A DNA stretch of 5,571 bases from Deltaproteobacteria bacterium (lineage in GTDB: Bacteria > Myxococcota_A > UBA9160 > SZUA-336): contig DAOUZG010000141.1 of the NCBI GenBank assembly GCA_030665705.1, positions 1-5,571 of the forward strand. Reading direction: 5' to 3'. A program made the translations under genes and the position numbers. This document shows positions 5,443 through 5,571 of this stretch, piece by piece. A model generated the notes under the pieces. The model saw nothing but the letters and a program-made list of their open reading frames with translations. It ran no database searches and was not told the DNA's origin. The number at the start of each line of letters is the position of its first letter. The stretch's first letter is position 1.

Positions 5443-5571
5443 GGCACGCTCCGGTCATCGCCGCCCGAGAGATCCGGTCGCTCTTCTCGACCCCGGTCGC
5501 CTACGTGCTCCTCGCCGGCTACCTGGTCCTTGCGGGCTACTTATTCTTTCTGGGACTGGCGGTCTTTATCG
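5439..5571 (+). CDS. ABC-2 transporter membrane subunit, GldF-like, N-terminal fragment
   Basis: A partial gene of 44 visible codons, cut by the right edge. It begins MRHAPVIAAREIRSLFSTP and continues into a hydrophobic helix (about residues 20-44, VAYVLLAGYLVLAGYLFFLG). A short amphipathic start with R-E-I-R-S-L-F-S-T-P followed by VAY and TM1 is the characteristic opening of ABC-2 permeases of the GldF/NosY type, in which a KExRSFFxSPxAY pattern recurs. It should form the membrane channel with the ATPase just upstream; the GTGA overlap (5439-5442) implies coupled translation. The rest of the protein, and whether it is a GldF alone or a GldF-GldG fusion, cannot be seen. Confidence 0.8.
   Translation, partial: MRHAPVIAAREIRSLFSTPVAYVLLAGYLVLAGYLFFLGLAVFI

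Noticed and set aside
1..5571. tRNA, rRNA, CRISPR arrays, insertion sequences, attachment sites
   Set aside because: No regularly spaced repeats, terminal inverted repeats, transposase-like protein or clover-leaf signatures were seen; almost all bases are accounted for by coding sequence.

Overview
The window is GC-rich DNA (about two thirds G+C by eye, not counted), densely packed with genes, with strong G/C preference at third codon positions and GTG/TTG starts alongside ATG. The left-hand genes look like lipopolysaccharide core assembly genes, so the host is an outer-membrane (LPS-bearing) bacterium. GC content and gene content fit a deltaproteobacterial-type lineage (Myxococcota, Desulfobacterota, Binatota or similar). 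That placement is inference; no rRNA or marker gene is present.

Layout. (1) Minus strand, 1-1233: a GT4-family glycosyltransferase resembling the LPS core enzyme WaaG. Its stop codon overlaps the start of a second minus-strand gene that runs off the left edge; the 47 visible residues look like the N-terminus of an LPS-core/Kdo kinase (WaaP/InaA type). (2) About 1234-1312: a short divergent spacer. (3) Plus strand, 1313-4616: three tightly coupled genes for an oligopeptide ABC importer: an OppA-like lipid-anchored or exported binding protein, an OppB-like permease and an OppC-like permease. No OppD/OppF ATPase follows. (4) 4617-4692: a 76-bp spacer with a strong hairpin, an 8-bp palindrome, a possible promoter and a near-perfect Shine-Dalgarno. 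(5) Plus strand, 4693-5571: an ABC-2 type ATPase of the GldA-like class, overlapping by 4 nt the start of an ABC-2 membrane subunit (GldF-like) cut by the right edge.

How the genes work together. The minus-strand pair probably adds a sugar and then a phosphate to the LPS core. OppA-B-C would deliver peptides or similar solutes to the cytoplasm, but needs ATPases encoded elsewhere. The last pair begins a separate ABC-2 transport operon that continues beyond the window. Four of the five same-strand junctions are 4-nt start/stop overlaps, pointing to translational coupling within each module.

I found no convincing new system, tRNA, rRNA, CRISPR array, insertion sequence or integration site. The most useful leads are the Opp cassette without its ATPases, the GldA/GldF-like pair with atypical ATPase motifs, the glycosyltransferase with Asp in place of the first Glu of its EX7E motif, and the hairpin spacer between the two ABC modules.
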